From assembly GCF_004361735.1 (NCBI RefSeq), contig NZ_SNVV01000021.1, positions 1 to 64,000 on the forward strand: a stretch of 64,000 nucleotides of DNA. Reading direction: 5' to 3'. Origin of the DNA: Azoarcus indigens (GTDB taxonomy: Bacteria; Pseudomonadota; Gammaproteobacteria; Burkholderiales; Rhodocyclaceae). The stretch's first letter is position 1. Each line of letters begins with the position of its first letter. Below the pieces are notes generated by a model. The model searched no databases, was not told the DNA's origin, and worked only from the letters and a program-made list of their open reading frames with translations. The position numbers and the translations under genes were made by a program. Positions 49,602 through 58,130 of this stretch are shown one piece after another.

Positions 49602-49654
49602 CGGGAAGCTCCTGGGTATCGAAAGAGGAAACAGTTGCGTGGCCGGGCGCGGCG

Positions 49655-51442
49655 TCACGCGCCCAGCCAGCCCTTGCGCAGGCGCCGCGCCGCTGGCGTG
49701 GGCTTGTCCGCGAGGGTGAGCTTGATGCTCTCGGCCGGCGCGGCGGCCAGCGTCAGCTCGAAGCGCATCAGCTCGTCGCGGCGGAAGGCGTGGAGCTCGA
49801 TGCGCTCGCCCGGCTGGCGGCGGGCCAGCATGGCCTCCACCGCCGCCACGCTGCCGGCCTTCAGGCCATCCACCGCGACCAGCACGTCACCCGCCGACAG
49901 CCCGGCCGCCTGGGCCGCGCCGCCGTCGTAAACGTTCGCCAGCTTCACCTCGCCGCTGCCGGCCAGCTTGGCGCCCAGCACCGGCGCGGCGGCGGCCTCG
50001 CCCTTGTAGCCCACGCCGAAGCCTTTCAGCAGACGGGCCAGCGGCAGGTCGTCGGTGCCTTCCACCGTCTTGCGCAGCCAGGCGGCCAGCGCATCGCCGC
50101 CGATTTCGGCGACCGCGGCGTAGATGCCGTCCTCGGCCACGCCCTGCCCGGTCTGACCGTGGCGCCGCCACAGCAAGCGCATCACGTCGTCCAGGCTGCG
50201 CTTGCCGGTGCTGGCCTCGCGCAACTGCAGGTCCAGCGCCAGCGCGATCAGCGAGCCCTTGGCGTAGTAGCTGACGATGGCGTTGGGGGCGTTCTCGTCC
50301 TGGCGGTAATACTTGGTCCAGGCGTCGAAGGAGGATTCGGCCACGCTCTGCTTCAGGCGGCCAGGGCCGCGCAGCACGGCGGACACCGTCTTGCCCAGCA
50401 GGCCGAGGTAGTCCTCCGCCGGCAGCACGCCGCTGCGCACCAGGGCGAGGTCGTCGTAATAGGAGGTGAAGCCCTCGAAGGCCCACAGCAGGCGGGTGTA
50501 GTTCTCCTGCGAGAGATCGTAGGGGGTGAAGGCGGCAGGCTTGATTCGCTTCACATTCCAGGTGTGGAAGTACTCATGGCTGCACAGGCCGAGGAAGGTC
50601 TTGTAGCCGTCCGGCAGGCCCTTCATGCCGGGCCAGGGCAGATCGCCCCGGCTGGCAATCAGCGCGGTGGAGGCGCGGTGCTCCAGGCCGCCGTAGCCGT
50701 CGCCGACGATGAGGGTGAGGAAGGCGTAGTAGTCCATCGGCGCCGGCGCGCCGAAGAGTTCGATCTGCCAGTTGCAGACGCGCTCCAGGTCTTTGGCCAG
50801 GCGGGCGGTGTCGCAGTCGTGACGGCCGGTGAGCACGATGTCGTGGCGCACGCCGCCGGCCTCGAAGTGGGCCAGGGTATAACGGCCCATCTCCACCGGG
50901 TGGTCGATCAGCTCGTCGTAGTTCGCCGCGCGGTAGAGGCCGAAGCCATAGGCCTTGGCCGCGCCGCGCTCGCCGGCGGCACGCGGCAGCGCGGTCGCCA
51001 CCTTCCAGCCCTTGGCGGCGGTGGCCGGCGGCGGCTGGATGTCCACCAGGCAGGGCGAGGCCAGTTGTCCTTCCACCGCCAGAAAGACGCTGGTGCCGTT
51101 GAAGAAACCGTGGGTCTGGTCGAGGTGGGCGGCGCGCACCGAGAGATCCCAGGCATAGACCTCGTAGTGCAGCGTCAGCGTCTTGCCGGCGGCTACCGGG
51201 GCCGCACGCCAGCTGTGCTTGTCCAGCTTTTCCAGCTTCACCGCCTTGCCGCCGGCCTCGGCGCGCAGGCTGACGATGTTGCGGGCGAACTCGCGGATCA
51301 TGTAGCTGCCCGGAATCCAGGCCGGCAGGCTGAAGCGCTGGCCGGCGGGGTCCGGCTGCGCCACCGCGCAGCTCACTTCGAACAGATGGGCCTCGGGGCG
51401 GGCCGGACGGATGACGTAGCGAATCGGGGCGGCAGCGCTCAT
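49655..51442 (-). CDS. M61-family (glycyl aminopeptidase-like) metallopeptidase with PDZ domain
   Basis: The 595-residue protein has the zinc motif HEYFH in LCSHEYFHTWNVKRIKP, with the downstream Glu ligand in FEGFTSYYDD. An N-terminal beta-sandwich domain precedes it and a PDZ domain follows (about 480-570, YDGGAAQAAGLSAGDVLVAVDGLKAG in its core). No signal peptide is seen, so it is probably cytoplasmic. Substrates are unknown. It lies 53 bases upstream of the ArsC-family gene on the same strand and is divergent from dnaE2. Confidence 0.9.
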   Translation of the reverse strand: MSAAAPIRYVIRPARPEAHLFEVSCAVAQPDPAGQRFSLPAWIPGSYMIREFARNIVSLRAEAGGKAVKLEKLDKHSWRAAPVAAGKTLTLHYEVYAWDLSVRAAHLDQTHGFFNGTSVFLAVEGQLASPCLVDIQPPPATAAKGWKVATALPRAAGERGAAKAYGFGLYRAANYDELIDHPVEMGRYTLAHFEAGGVRHDIVLTGRHDCDTARLAKDLERVCNWQIELFGAPAPMDYYAFLTLIVGDGYGGLEHRASTALIASRGDLPWPGMKGLPDGYKTFLGLCSHEYFHTWNVKRIKPAAFTPYDLSQENYTRLLWAFEGFTSYYDDLALVRSGVLPAEDYLGLLGKTVSAVLRGPGRLKQSVAESSFDAWTKYYRQDENAPNAIVSYYAKGSLIALALDLQLREASTGKRSLDDVMRLLWRRHGQTGQGVAEDGIYAAVAEIGGDALAAWLRKTVEGTDDLPLARLLKGFGVGYKGEAAAAPVLGAKLAGSGEVKLANVYDGGAAQAAGLSAGDVLVAVDGLKAGSVAAVEAMLARRQPGERIELHAFRRDELMRFELTLAAAPAESIKLTLADKPTPAARRLRKGWLGA

Positions 51443-51572
51443 GGACCAGGACCTGTGGGCAAAGACCGCGATTCTAGGCGCTCCGCAGCCGCCGCCTCAA
51501 ACCCGCTGCCCGATTTTCGGGCAACCCGCACCCCGCCTTTGCGCTCAAGGCAATAGCCGCTTCCCCCACACC

Positions 51573-51581
51573 TTATCCACA
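51573..51581 (+). promoter_or_regulatory. DnaA box, perfect match
   Basis: TTATCCACA is the high-affinity DnaA 9-mer. A TTTTCCACA near match lies 150 bases to the right in the same orientation. A single perfect 9-mer can occur by chance, so functional use is tentative. Confidence 0.45.
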
Positions 51582-51801
51582 GGGCCATCCACGGCGGCTG
51601 GGGAAAACCGGGTACATCGCAGCGCACTTCGCCTGCGGAGAAGTCTTTCCAGGCCGTGCCCGTTTTTTAGGCAGCGGCACGGAAACCTTTATAAACAGCG
51701 CCTTGAATCGCCTCGCCACAGGTTTTCCACAGCCTCACCCACGGTGGGCGGGGACAACTTCCACCGCCCTTTCACACCCTAGCCGGCTGTGGCGGCAACA
51801 T

Positions 51802-51817
51802 CTGTATGAGTATACAG
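51802..51817 (+). promoter_or_regulatory. SOS box (LexA operator) upstream of dnaE2
   Basis: CTGTATGAGTATACAG matches CTGT-N8-ACAG exactly and ends 11 bases before the dnaE2 ATG at 51829. The site would place dnaE2 under the same LexA control as lexA-imuA-imuB, although the genes are not adjacent. Confidence 0.92.
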
Positions 51818-51828
51818 TCATTGCCGCC

Positions 51829-54800
51829 ATGGTCGATTACGCCGAACTCCACTGCCTCTCCAACTTCAGCTTCCAGCGCGGCGCCTCCCATCCGGAGGAG
51901 CTGGCACAGCAGGCGGCCGCCTACGGCTACCGGGCGCTGGCGATCACCGACGAGTGCTCGCTGGCCGGCGTGGTACGGGCCTACCGGGAGATCGACAGCA
52001 AGCAGTTGCCGTTGCAACTCATCGTCGGCAGCGAGATCGCGCTGGAAGACGGCCCTCGCCTGGTACTGCTGGCCACCGACCGCCAGGGCTATGGCGCCCT
52101 CTCCCGCCTGATCAGCCGCGGCCGGCGGGCGGCGGAGAAAGGCAGCTACAGCCTGCGCCGGGAAGACCTCGCCCCCGGCCTGCCCGGCTGCCTCGCGCTG
52201 GTACTGGCGCCAGCGGGCGTGCCGGACGCCGGGCAGCTGGTGGAAGCCTGCCGGTGGACGCGCAACCGTTTCCCCGATGCCAGCTGGCTGGCGGTGGACC
52301 TGCCGCTGGACGGGCATGAGCGGCCCCGGCTGGCGCTGCTGCAGGCGGTTGCGGCGCAGGCCGGCGTCCCGGCGGTCGCTGCCACCGGCGCGCTGATGCA
52401 CGAGGCCGCCCGCCGGCCGCTGGCGGATGTGCTCGCCGCCATCCGCCTGCACATCCCGGTGGCCGAGGCCGGCTACCGACTCGCCGCCAATGGCGAACGC
52501 CGCCTGCATGAGCGGGCGGCACTGGCGCAACGCTATCCCGCCGCCCTGCTGGCGGAAACGCTGGCCATCGCCGGGCGCTGCCGCTTCAGCCTGACCGAGC
52601 TGCGCTACGAGTATCCGGAGGAGCTGGTACCACCCGGGGAAAGTGCCGCCTCCTGGCTGCGCCGGCTGGTCGAGGGCGGGCTGGCGTGGCGCTATCTCGA
52701 TCCTTCCATGGGCGAGCGCTCGGCGGTCGCCTCCCCCATCCCGCCGGGCATGCCCAGCCCGCCACTGGCCGGGGCCGACCCCGCGCCGCCAGGCGTCCGC
52801 CAGCAGGTGGAACAGGAGCTGGCGCTGATCCGGGAGCTGGGCTACGAGGCCTACTTCCTCACGGTGCATGACATCGTCCGCTACGCCCGCAGCCAGGGCA
52901 TCCTGTGCCAGGGGCGCGGCTCGGCGGCGAATTCGGTGGTGTGCTGGGCCCTGGGCGTCACCGAGGTATCGCCGGAAACCGGCAACCTGGTGCTGGAGCG
53001 CTTCATCTCGCGCGAGCGCAACGAACCGCCGGACATCGACGTCGATTTCGAACACGACCGCCGCGAAGAGGTCATCCAGTACATCTACCGCAAGTACGGC
53101 CGCGAACGCGCCGCGCTGGCCGCCACCGTGATCAGCTACCGCGCCCGCAGTGCGCTGCGCGACGTCGGCCGCGCGCTGGGCTTCGGCGAGGCGCAGATCG
53201 AGCGCCTGTGCCGCGACCATTTCTGGTTCGACGGCAGCGAGATCCAGGCGGAGCGCCTGCGCGACGCCGGCCTGGACCCGGACAGCCCCATGGTGCACAG
53301 GCTGGCGGCGCTCACCACCGAGCTGATCGGCTTCCCCCGCCATCTCTCCCAGCATGTGGGCGGCTTCGTCATCGCCCGTGGCCGGCTGGACGAACTGGTG
53401 CCGATCGAGAACGCCGCCATGGCCGACCGCACGGTGATCCAGTGGGACAAGGACGACCTCGACACCCTGGGCCTGCTCAAGGTGGACGTGCTGGCGCTGG
53501 GCATGCTCACCGCGCTGCGCCGCAGCCTGGAACTGGTGGGTGCCTGGGAAGGCCGGCGGCTGACGCTGGCGGACATTCCGAAAGAGGAAAAGGCGGTCTA
53601 CGACATGCTTTGCAAGGCCGACGCCATCGGCGTCTTCCAGGTCGAGTCCCGCGCCCAGATGACCATGCTGCCGCGCCTGCTGCCGCGGGCGTTCTACGAC
53701 CTGGTGGTGGAAGTCGCCATCGTCCGGCCCGGCCCCATCCAGGGCGGCATGGTCCATCCCTATCTGGAAGCGCGGGCCCGGATCAGGCGTGGAGAAGACC
53801 CGCTGGCCGATCTGAAGGAGAAGATCCGCCCAGTGCTGGAACGCACCCATGGGGTGCCCATTTTCCAGGAGCAGGTCATGCAGCTGGCGATGGTGGCTGG
53901 CGATTTCACCGGCGGCGAGGCGGACGACCTGCGTCGCTCCATGGCCGCATGGCGCCGCAAGGGCGACCTGAAGCGCTATGAAATCAAACTCATGCAAGGC
54001 ATGGCCAGGAACGGCTATTCAGAAGAATTTGCCACCCGCCTGTGCCAGCAGATCCAGGGCTTCGGCAGCTACGGTTTTCCCGAATCCCATGCCACCAGCT
54101 TCGCCATCCTGGTCTATTTCTCCGCTTGGCTGAAATGCTTCCACCCGGCCGCCTTCCTCTGTGGCCTGCTCAACAGCCAGCCGATGGGCTTCTACTCGCC
54201 CTCGCAGCTGATACAGGACGCCCGCCGCCACGGCGTCGAGGTGCTGCCGCCGGACGTCCGCATCAGCGACTGGGACTCCACGCTGGAAGCCCTGCCCGCG
54301 CCGGCACCCGCCAAACCAGCGGTGCGCCTCGGCCTGCGGCAGATACGCGGCCTCGGCGAGGAGGCCGGCCAGCGCATCGCCGCCGCCCGCCGCCAGGCCG
54401 TACCGAGTTCGGTGGACGATCTCGCCATCCGCGCCCGGCTGACGGCGCTGGAGCTGCGCCATCTCGCTGCCGGCGGCGCCTTCGCCGCCCTGGCCGGCCA
54501 TCGCCGCCAGGCCTTGTGGCAGGCTGCCGGCAGCGCCCCGCTGCCCGGCCTGCTGGCGCAGGCGCCCGGCCGCGAGATCCAGACCCCGCTGGCAGCACCT
54601 ACGGAAGCGGAGGAACTGCTGGCCGACTATGCCCGCCTCGGTTTCACCCTGGGTCGCCATCCGCTGGCCCTGCTGCGGGAGACACTGCGCCGCCAGCGCT
54701 TCCTCAGCGCCAGCGACATCGCCGGCAGCCCGGACCGCATGCTGGCGCGCGGCGCCGGCATCGTCACCTGCCGCCAGCGGCCGGGAACCGCCAAGGGCAC

Positions 54801-55020
54801 CTTGTTCGTGACGCTGGAGGACGAGACCGGCTTGATCAACGTCATCGTCCATCCCGAGCTCATCGAGCGCCAACGGCGGGAAATCCTCGGCGCCCGCCTG
54901 CTCGGCGTCTATGGCCAGATCAGCAAGCAGGGCCAGGTCGTGCAGCTGATCGCCAACCGGGTGGTGGACCACTCCGCCCTGCTTGGCCAGTTGGATACCC
55001 GCAGCCGGGATTTCCATTGA
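51829..55020 (+). CDS. dnaE2: Error-prone C-family DNA polymerase DnaE2 (ImuC)
   Basis: The 1063-residue polymerase III alpha homologue of the DnaE2/ImuC class performs translesion synthesis with ImuA and ImuB. The N-terminal PHP domain starts YAELHCLSNFSFQRGASHPEEL. The catalytic palm has PDIDVDFEHDRREEVIQYIY and the other finger/palm segments, including GRGSAANSVVCWALGVT. A C-terminal OB domain has GIVTCRQRPGTAKGTLFVTLEDETG. It is shorter than replicative DnaE and lacks its tau-binding tail. The ATG at 51829 is selected; upstream in-frame codons would contain the SOS box. No clear ribosome site is present. Confidence 0.95.
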   Translation: MVDYAELHCLSNFSFQRGASHPEELAQQAAAYGYRALAITDECSLAGVVRAYREIDSKQLPLQLIVGSEIALEDGPRLVLLATDRQGYGALSRLISRGRRAAEKGSYSLRREDLAPGLPGCLALVLAPAGVPDAGQLVEACRWTRNRFPDASWLAVDLPLDGHERPRLALLQAVAAQAGVPAVAATGALMHEAARRPLADVLAAIRLHIPVAEAGYRLAANGERRLHERAALAQRYPAALLAETLAIAGRCRFSLTELRYEYPEELVPPGESAASWLRRLVEGGLAWRYLDPSMGERSAVASPIPPGMPSPPLAGADPAPPGVRQQVEQELALIRELGYEAYFLTVHDIVRYARSQGILCQGRGSAANSVVCWALGVTEVSPETGNLVLERFISRERNEPPDIDVDFEHDRREEVIQYIYRKYGRERAALAATVISYRARSALRDVGRALGFGEAQIERLCRDHFWFDGSEIQAERLRDAGLDPDSPMVHRLAALTTELIGFPRHLSQHVGGFVIARGRLDELVPIENAAMADRTVIQWDKDDLDTLGLLKVDVLALGMLTALRRSLELVGAWEGRRLTLADIPKEEKAVYDMLCKADAIGVFQVESRAQMTMLPRLLPRAFYDLVVEVAIVRPGPIQGGMVHPYLEARARIRRGEDPLADLKEKIRPVLERTHGVPIFQEQVMQLAMVAGDFTGGEADDLRRSMAAWRRKGDLKRYEIKLMQGMARNGYSEEFATRLCQQIQGFGSYGFPESHATSFAILVYFSAWLKCFHPAAFLCGLLNSQPMGFYSPSQLIQDARRHGVEVLPPDVRISDWDSTLEALPAPAPAKPAVRLGLRQIRGLGEEAGQRIAAARRQAVPSSVDDLAIRARLTALELRHLAAGGAFAALAGHRRQALWQAAGSAPLPGLLAQAPGREIQTPLAAPTEAEELLADYARLGFTLGRHPLALLRETLRRQRFLSASDIAGSPDRMLARGAGIVTCRQRPGTAKGTLFVTLEDETGLINVIVHPELIERQRREILGARLLGVYGQISKQGQVVQLIANRVVDHSALLGQLDTRSRDFH

Positions 55021-55035
55021 GCCGCTTCAGCCGCC

Positions 55036-56589
55036 TCACCCCGCCAGCGGCACGGGCTCCGGCAGCGGCAACTCATCACCCTGCTTGATCATGAAAACCT
55101 GGTAATGCACCGCCTGGGCAAGCAGGCGCAGGGCGCGCACGCTTACCAGCCGCTGGCCGTCGGCCAGCAGGAACTCGCGCTGTGGCTGGAAATGGCGGCC
55201 CGGCATCAGCAGTACCCGGCCACGGCGCAGGCGCAGCGCCATCTGGTAGCGGCCGTTGGGATGCGAGATCACCGGCATCACCCTCACCGCCTCCGCCTGC
55301 GCGCCGACGAACTCGACGCCGCAACGCAGCTGCAGCCCCTCGCCGGAGAAGCCGACCCAGCGCACCAACCCGGGCCGCCAGGCACCGCCAGCCTCACGCA
55401 GCATCACCAGCTCGCCCGCGCGCAGCGGCTGCTGCGGCGCCTCGCCTTCCAGCTGCACGCCGGAACTGCTCTCGTTGCACACCTGCAGCATCGCCGGCGT
55501 TTCATCTTCTCCGGCGCCCTCCAGCTCCAGCGGTAGTCCCTGGAAGGCCAGCGACGCCTCGCCCGCCTCTGCCTGCAGTGCCCGCCAGCAATGCGCCAGG
55601 CCCACCCTCAACTCCACTTGCATCAAGCGCAACTGGCGCCGGCGCGGGTGACGCCGCCGCGGCGGACTCAGCCATTCCCGCTGCAAGCGCAACAGCAACT
55701 GCAACTCCTGGGGAGAGGCGAACTCGCCGTTCTGCAGCGTCGCCATCCGTGCGCTCAGGGCGCGGCTCACCGGTGCCAGATCCACCAGCCACCAGCTCGC
55801 CTCGGCGCCGCCGACTGGCAGCTCATCCACGAACTGCGGCGGCAGATCGGCGTCATCGCGGAAAACGAAGGCACCCGGAATGTCCGGCACATCGCGGATG
55901 CGCTGCAGGCGCAAGCCGGGCGCCTCGCGCTCCACCAGCGCGATCAGGTTCTCTATCCATTGCGGGTCCAGCCGATTGGCCGCGTTCATGCCCAGCAACA
56001 GGATGCGACGGTACAGCTCGCCCAGCCGAGCACCGTCGCTGCCGCCGCCATCCGGCTTGCGATAACGCTCCCACCCCTGTTCGGCGATGCAGGCGAAAAG
56101 CTGGTGGCAATCGCGCCAGAAGCCGTCCGGCAGGGCGCTGTAGCTGCGCGCATGGGCACACTGCAGGCGCCAGGCGCTGAGCAGCGCACCCGCCAGCGCC
56201 TGGCGCACCGGGCTGCGCCGGAAGAAGCGGCCCGCGTCGCGGCCAAGGTCCACCGCCACCCGCTTGTAACTGGTGTGTAGGCAAAGCAGCAGTTGCTGCG
56301 CCAGCACCGCCGCATGGCGTGCCGCCAGCACCGAGGCCGCGGGTCCGGCACGCGCGGCGTCCAGCAGCGGCGGCAGCACGCTCTGCAGAGCGTGTTCATG
56401 CTGTTGCAGCATCTGCAGGCGGGCTCCGGGGTCGGCGGTGAACATCACCGGCGCTTCCAGCGCGTCGAGCAGTTCCATGCCGTCGACGATATGCGCCGAC
56501 TCCCTGCCGCCGTAAGCCGGCGGCATCGCCACCCCATCCTCGTCCAGCAAGGGCTGTCTGGTCAGCGAAGCCAGGTTGAGTCGAATCAT
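55036..56589 (-). CDS. Uncharacterised protein with C-terminal PilZ-like domain
   Basis: The 517-residue protein has no signal peptide or membrane segment. Residues about 40-300 are mainly helical and unrecognised. From about 305 it resembles a PilZ domain: an Arg-rich RRRHPRRR block (311-318) corresponds to the RxxxR motif and NESSSG (372-377) to the D/NxSxxG motif that binds c-di-GMP. A second beta-rich stretch (SHPNGRYQMALRLRRGRVLLMPG) follows. This suggests a c-di-GMP effector, which fits the two diguanylate-cyclase genes in the window. The ATG at 56589 is preferred to an upstream GTG (56643). It is convergent with dnaE2. Confidence 0.65.
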   Translation of the reverse strand: MIRLNLASLTRQPLLDEDGVAMPPAYGGRESAHIVDGMELLDALEAPVMFTADPGARLQMLQQHEHALQSVLPPLLDAARAGPAASVLAARHAAVLAQQLLLCLHTSYKRVAVDLGRDAGRFFRRSPVRQALAGALLSAWRLQCAHARSYSALPDGFWRDCHQLFACIAEQGWERYRKPDGGGSDGARLGELYRRILLLGMNAANRLDPQWIENLIALVEREAPGLRLQRIRDVPDIPGAFVFRDDADLPPQFVDELPVGGAEASWWLVDLAPVSRALSARMATLQNGEFASPQELQLLLRLQREWLSPPRRRHPRRRQLRLMQVELRVGLAHCWRALQAEAGEASLAFQGLPLELEGAGEDETPAMLQVCNESSSGVQLEGEAPQQPLRAGELVMLREAGGAWRPGLVRWVGFSGEGLQLRCGVEFVGAQAEAVRVMPVISHPNGRYQMALRLRRGRVLLMPGRHFQPQREFLLADGQRLVSVRALRLLAQAVHYQVFMIKQGDELPLPEPVPLAG

Positions 56590-56722
56590 GATGGCGCGGC
56601 TTCCGGTTACGGCGGGATTTCCTGCAAAGGAAAGGGCGACCACCGCCGGCGATACTTAATCCGGCCGTGGTCGCCCCAGACCGCGGCCGGGAAAGCGACC
56701 GCTGTCGCAGCTGCAGCGGTGC

Positions 56723-57889
56723 CTACTTCTTGCTCTTGCCCTTGGGTACCACCGGCAGCGCATTCAGCAGCGCCAGCAGTTCGCCCTTACCGCGCGTCGC
56801 CAGCAGGCTCAGGCCGGCGCGCAGCAATTCGGACTTGGTGCTCTCGCGGCCGGCCTTCAGCAGATCCGCCCGCAACTGCTTGAGCTGCGCATGCTCATGC
56901 TTGGGCAGGGAGAAAGAATCCCGCACCACTTTCTCCCGCTTGCCCGCCTTGCCAGCCTTGGCCTTGTCAGCCGGCTTGGCCTTTGTGACCACGCCCGCCT
57001 CCGCGGCCTGCGCCTTGACCGGGGTGGCGGGCTGCGGCCTGGCAACGCCTGCAGTCTTGACCACCTTGCCGCTCTTCGCCGAGGCCCCTGCAGACGTAGA
57101 TGCCTTCTTGGCCGTGCTGGTGGAAGCGGCGGGCTTCTTCACTGCGGCAGCCTTGCCCGCGGTGGCAGCCGCAGTGACCGGCTTGCCCACGGCGGCGGCA
57201 GCCTTGGCGCCATTGCCGGAGGCTGCCTTGGCTGGCGCCGGGGCAACCGGGGCAGCCGTTTTGGATCCAGGTGTCGACGTGGCTTGAACCGCGGGTTTCA
57301 CCGCCGGCTTGCCCTCGGCGCCGTTGGGCCGCGCCTTCGCCGCCCGGGGCGCCGGCTTGGAGGAGGCTCCGGCAGCGGGCTTGGATGAAGTCTTGGAGTT
57401 GGGTTTCGCGGCCGGCGTGGCGGCAGCCGTGGAAGGGAGCTTGGGCGTGGCCTTGCTCGCGGGCATCTTGGAGGCTGCCGGTTTTGCTGCGCTACGCCCG
57501 CCCGTGGCAGGCTTGCCTGCGGCGGGCTTGGCCGGGCTGGCTTTGGCCGGCACGGCTGTGGTCGCCGCCTTCGTCCCCGCAGCTTTGACCGCCACTGCAG
57601 CGGCAGGCTGAGCCGCAGCCGGCGGCCTCACCTGGCCGGCCTCCACAGGCTTGGTTCCTGCACCCTGGACCGCAGCATCCGCCGCCTTGGCCGCTGGCGC
57701 CCCCGCCTTCGCTGTGGCCGGCTTGCCCGCCGCCTTTGCTGTGGCCGGCTTGCCCGCCGCCTTCACTGCCGCATCCGCCTTTGGCGCAGCAGGCCTGGGG
57801 CTGGCCGGCCGCTTCTTCGCGGTCGCGGTGCCCGCCTGCTTGTCCTGTCCTGCGGCCTGCTCCGCCGCCTTGCCATTCTCCGCTGCCAT
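56723..57889 (-). CDS. Ala/Lys/Pro-rich histone H1-like protein with RHH-like C-terminus
   Basis: The 388-residue protein has a low-complexity N-terminal three quarters built from Ala, Lys, Pro, Thr and Gly (AAGKPATAK-type repeats), like AlgP and bacterial histone H1-like proteins that bind DNA and compact the nucleoid. The last 90 residues are different and ordered: VRDSFSLPKHEHAQLKQLRADL and STKSELLRAGLSLLA, a pattern like a ribbon-helix-helix DNA-binding fold. GGAGAG precedes the ATG. The repeats include a 27-base tandem duplication. Codon third positions are less GC-biased than in neighbours. Nucleoid or regulatory function is inference. Confidence 0.75.
   Translation of the reverse strand: MAAENGKAAEQAAGQDKQAGTATAKKRPASPRPAAPKADAAVKAAGKPATAKAAGKPATAKAGAPAAKAADAAVQGAGTKPVEAGQVRPPAAAQPAAAVAVKAAGTKAATTAVPAKASPAKPAAGKPATGGRSAAKPAASKMPASKATPKLPSTAAATPAAKPNSKTSSKPAAGASSKPAPRAAKARPNGAEGKPAVKPAVQATSTPGSKTAAPVAPAPAKAASGNGAKAAAAVGKPVTAAATAGKAAAVKKPAASTSTAKKASTSAGASAKSGKVVKTAGVARPQPATPVKAQAAEAGVVTKAKPADKAKAGKAGKREKVVRDSFSLPKHEHAQLKQLRADLLKAGRESTKSELLRAGLSLLATRGKGELLALLNALPVVPKGKSKK
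57711..57764. repeat. 27-base tandem duplication in the histone-like gene
   Basis: Two adjacent 27-base units (57711-57737 and 57738-57764) differ at one base. Each codes for the nine residues of an AGKPATAKA-type repeat. Unit number could vary among strains by slippage or recombination. Confidence 0.85.
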
Positions 57890-58130
57890 GTCAGCTCTCC
57901 TGTGATTCCTTGCCTTAGGTCTATCCGGTCCGATTCCCCTTTAGCCTGACGGCATGGATCGGGCGGAGCCAGGGATGGGGTAATACCATAAGGCCGAAAA
58001 CCGGCGCTACCTTGCCCCGCAGCAATGCGTGCGACAGGGCTTTTGAGGACGGCCTGGTTTTGATATTTCGCAAATGCGAAGCATCTCCCCCTCGCTAGTC
58101 TTCCGGCCTACCCAAACCGGAATAGCGCGC

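Larger units (their letters stand above)
51443..51828. other. 386-base divergent intergenic region with DnaA-box-like sites and an SOS box
   Basis: No gene is supported here. The region holds one perfect DnaA box (TTATCCACA, 51573-51581), a one-mismatch copy (TTTTCCACA, 51723-51731), a weaker reverse copy (TGTGGGCAA, 51454-51462), several further CCAC-rich near matches, and the SOS box at 51802-51817. It serves as promoter region for the M61 peptidase gene on the left and dnaE2 on the right. No AT-rich unwinding element or dnaA/dnaN gene is present, so it is not an obvious origin. Confidence 0.6.

Noticed and set aside
51443-51828. Replication origin
   Set aside because: A perfect DnaA box is present, but there is no AT-rich unwinding element, no regular array and no dnaA, dnaN or gidA nearby.
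57271-57611. Plus-strand open frames opposite the histone-like gene
   Set aside because: The repetitive, Ala/Pro-coding DNA produces long open frames on both strands. The minus-strand gene has the ribosome site and the ordered C-terminus.
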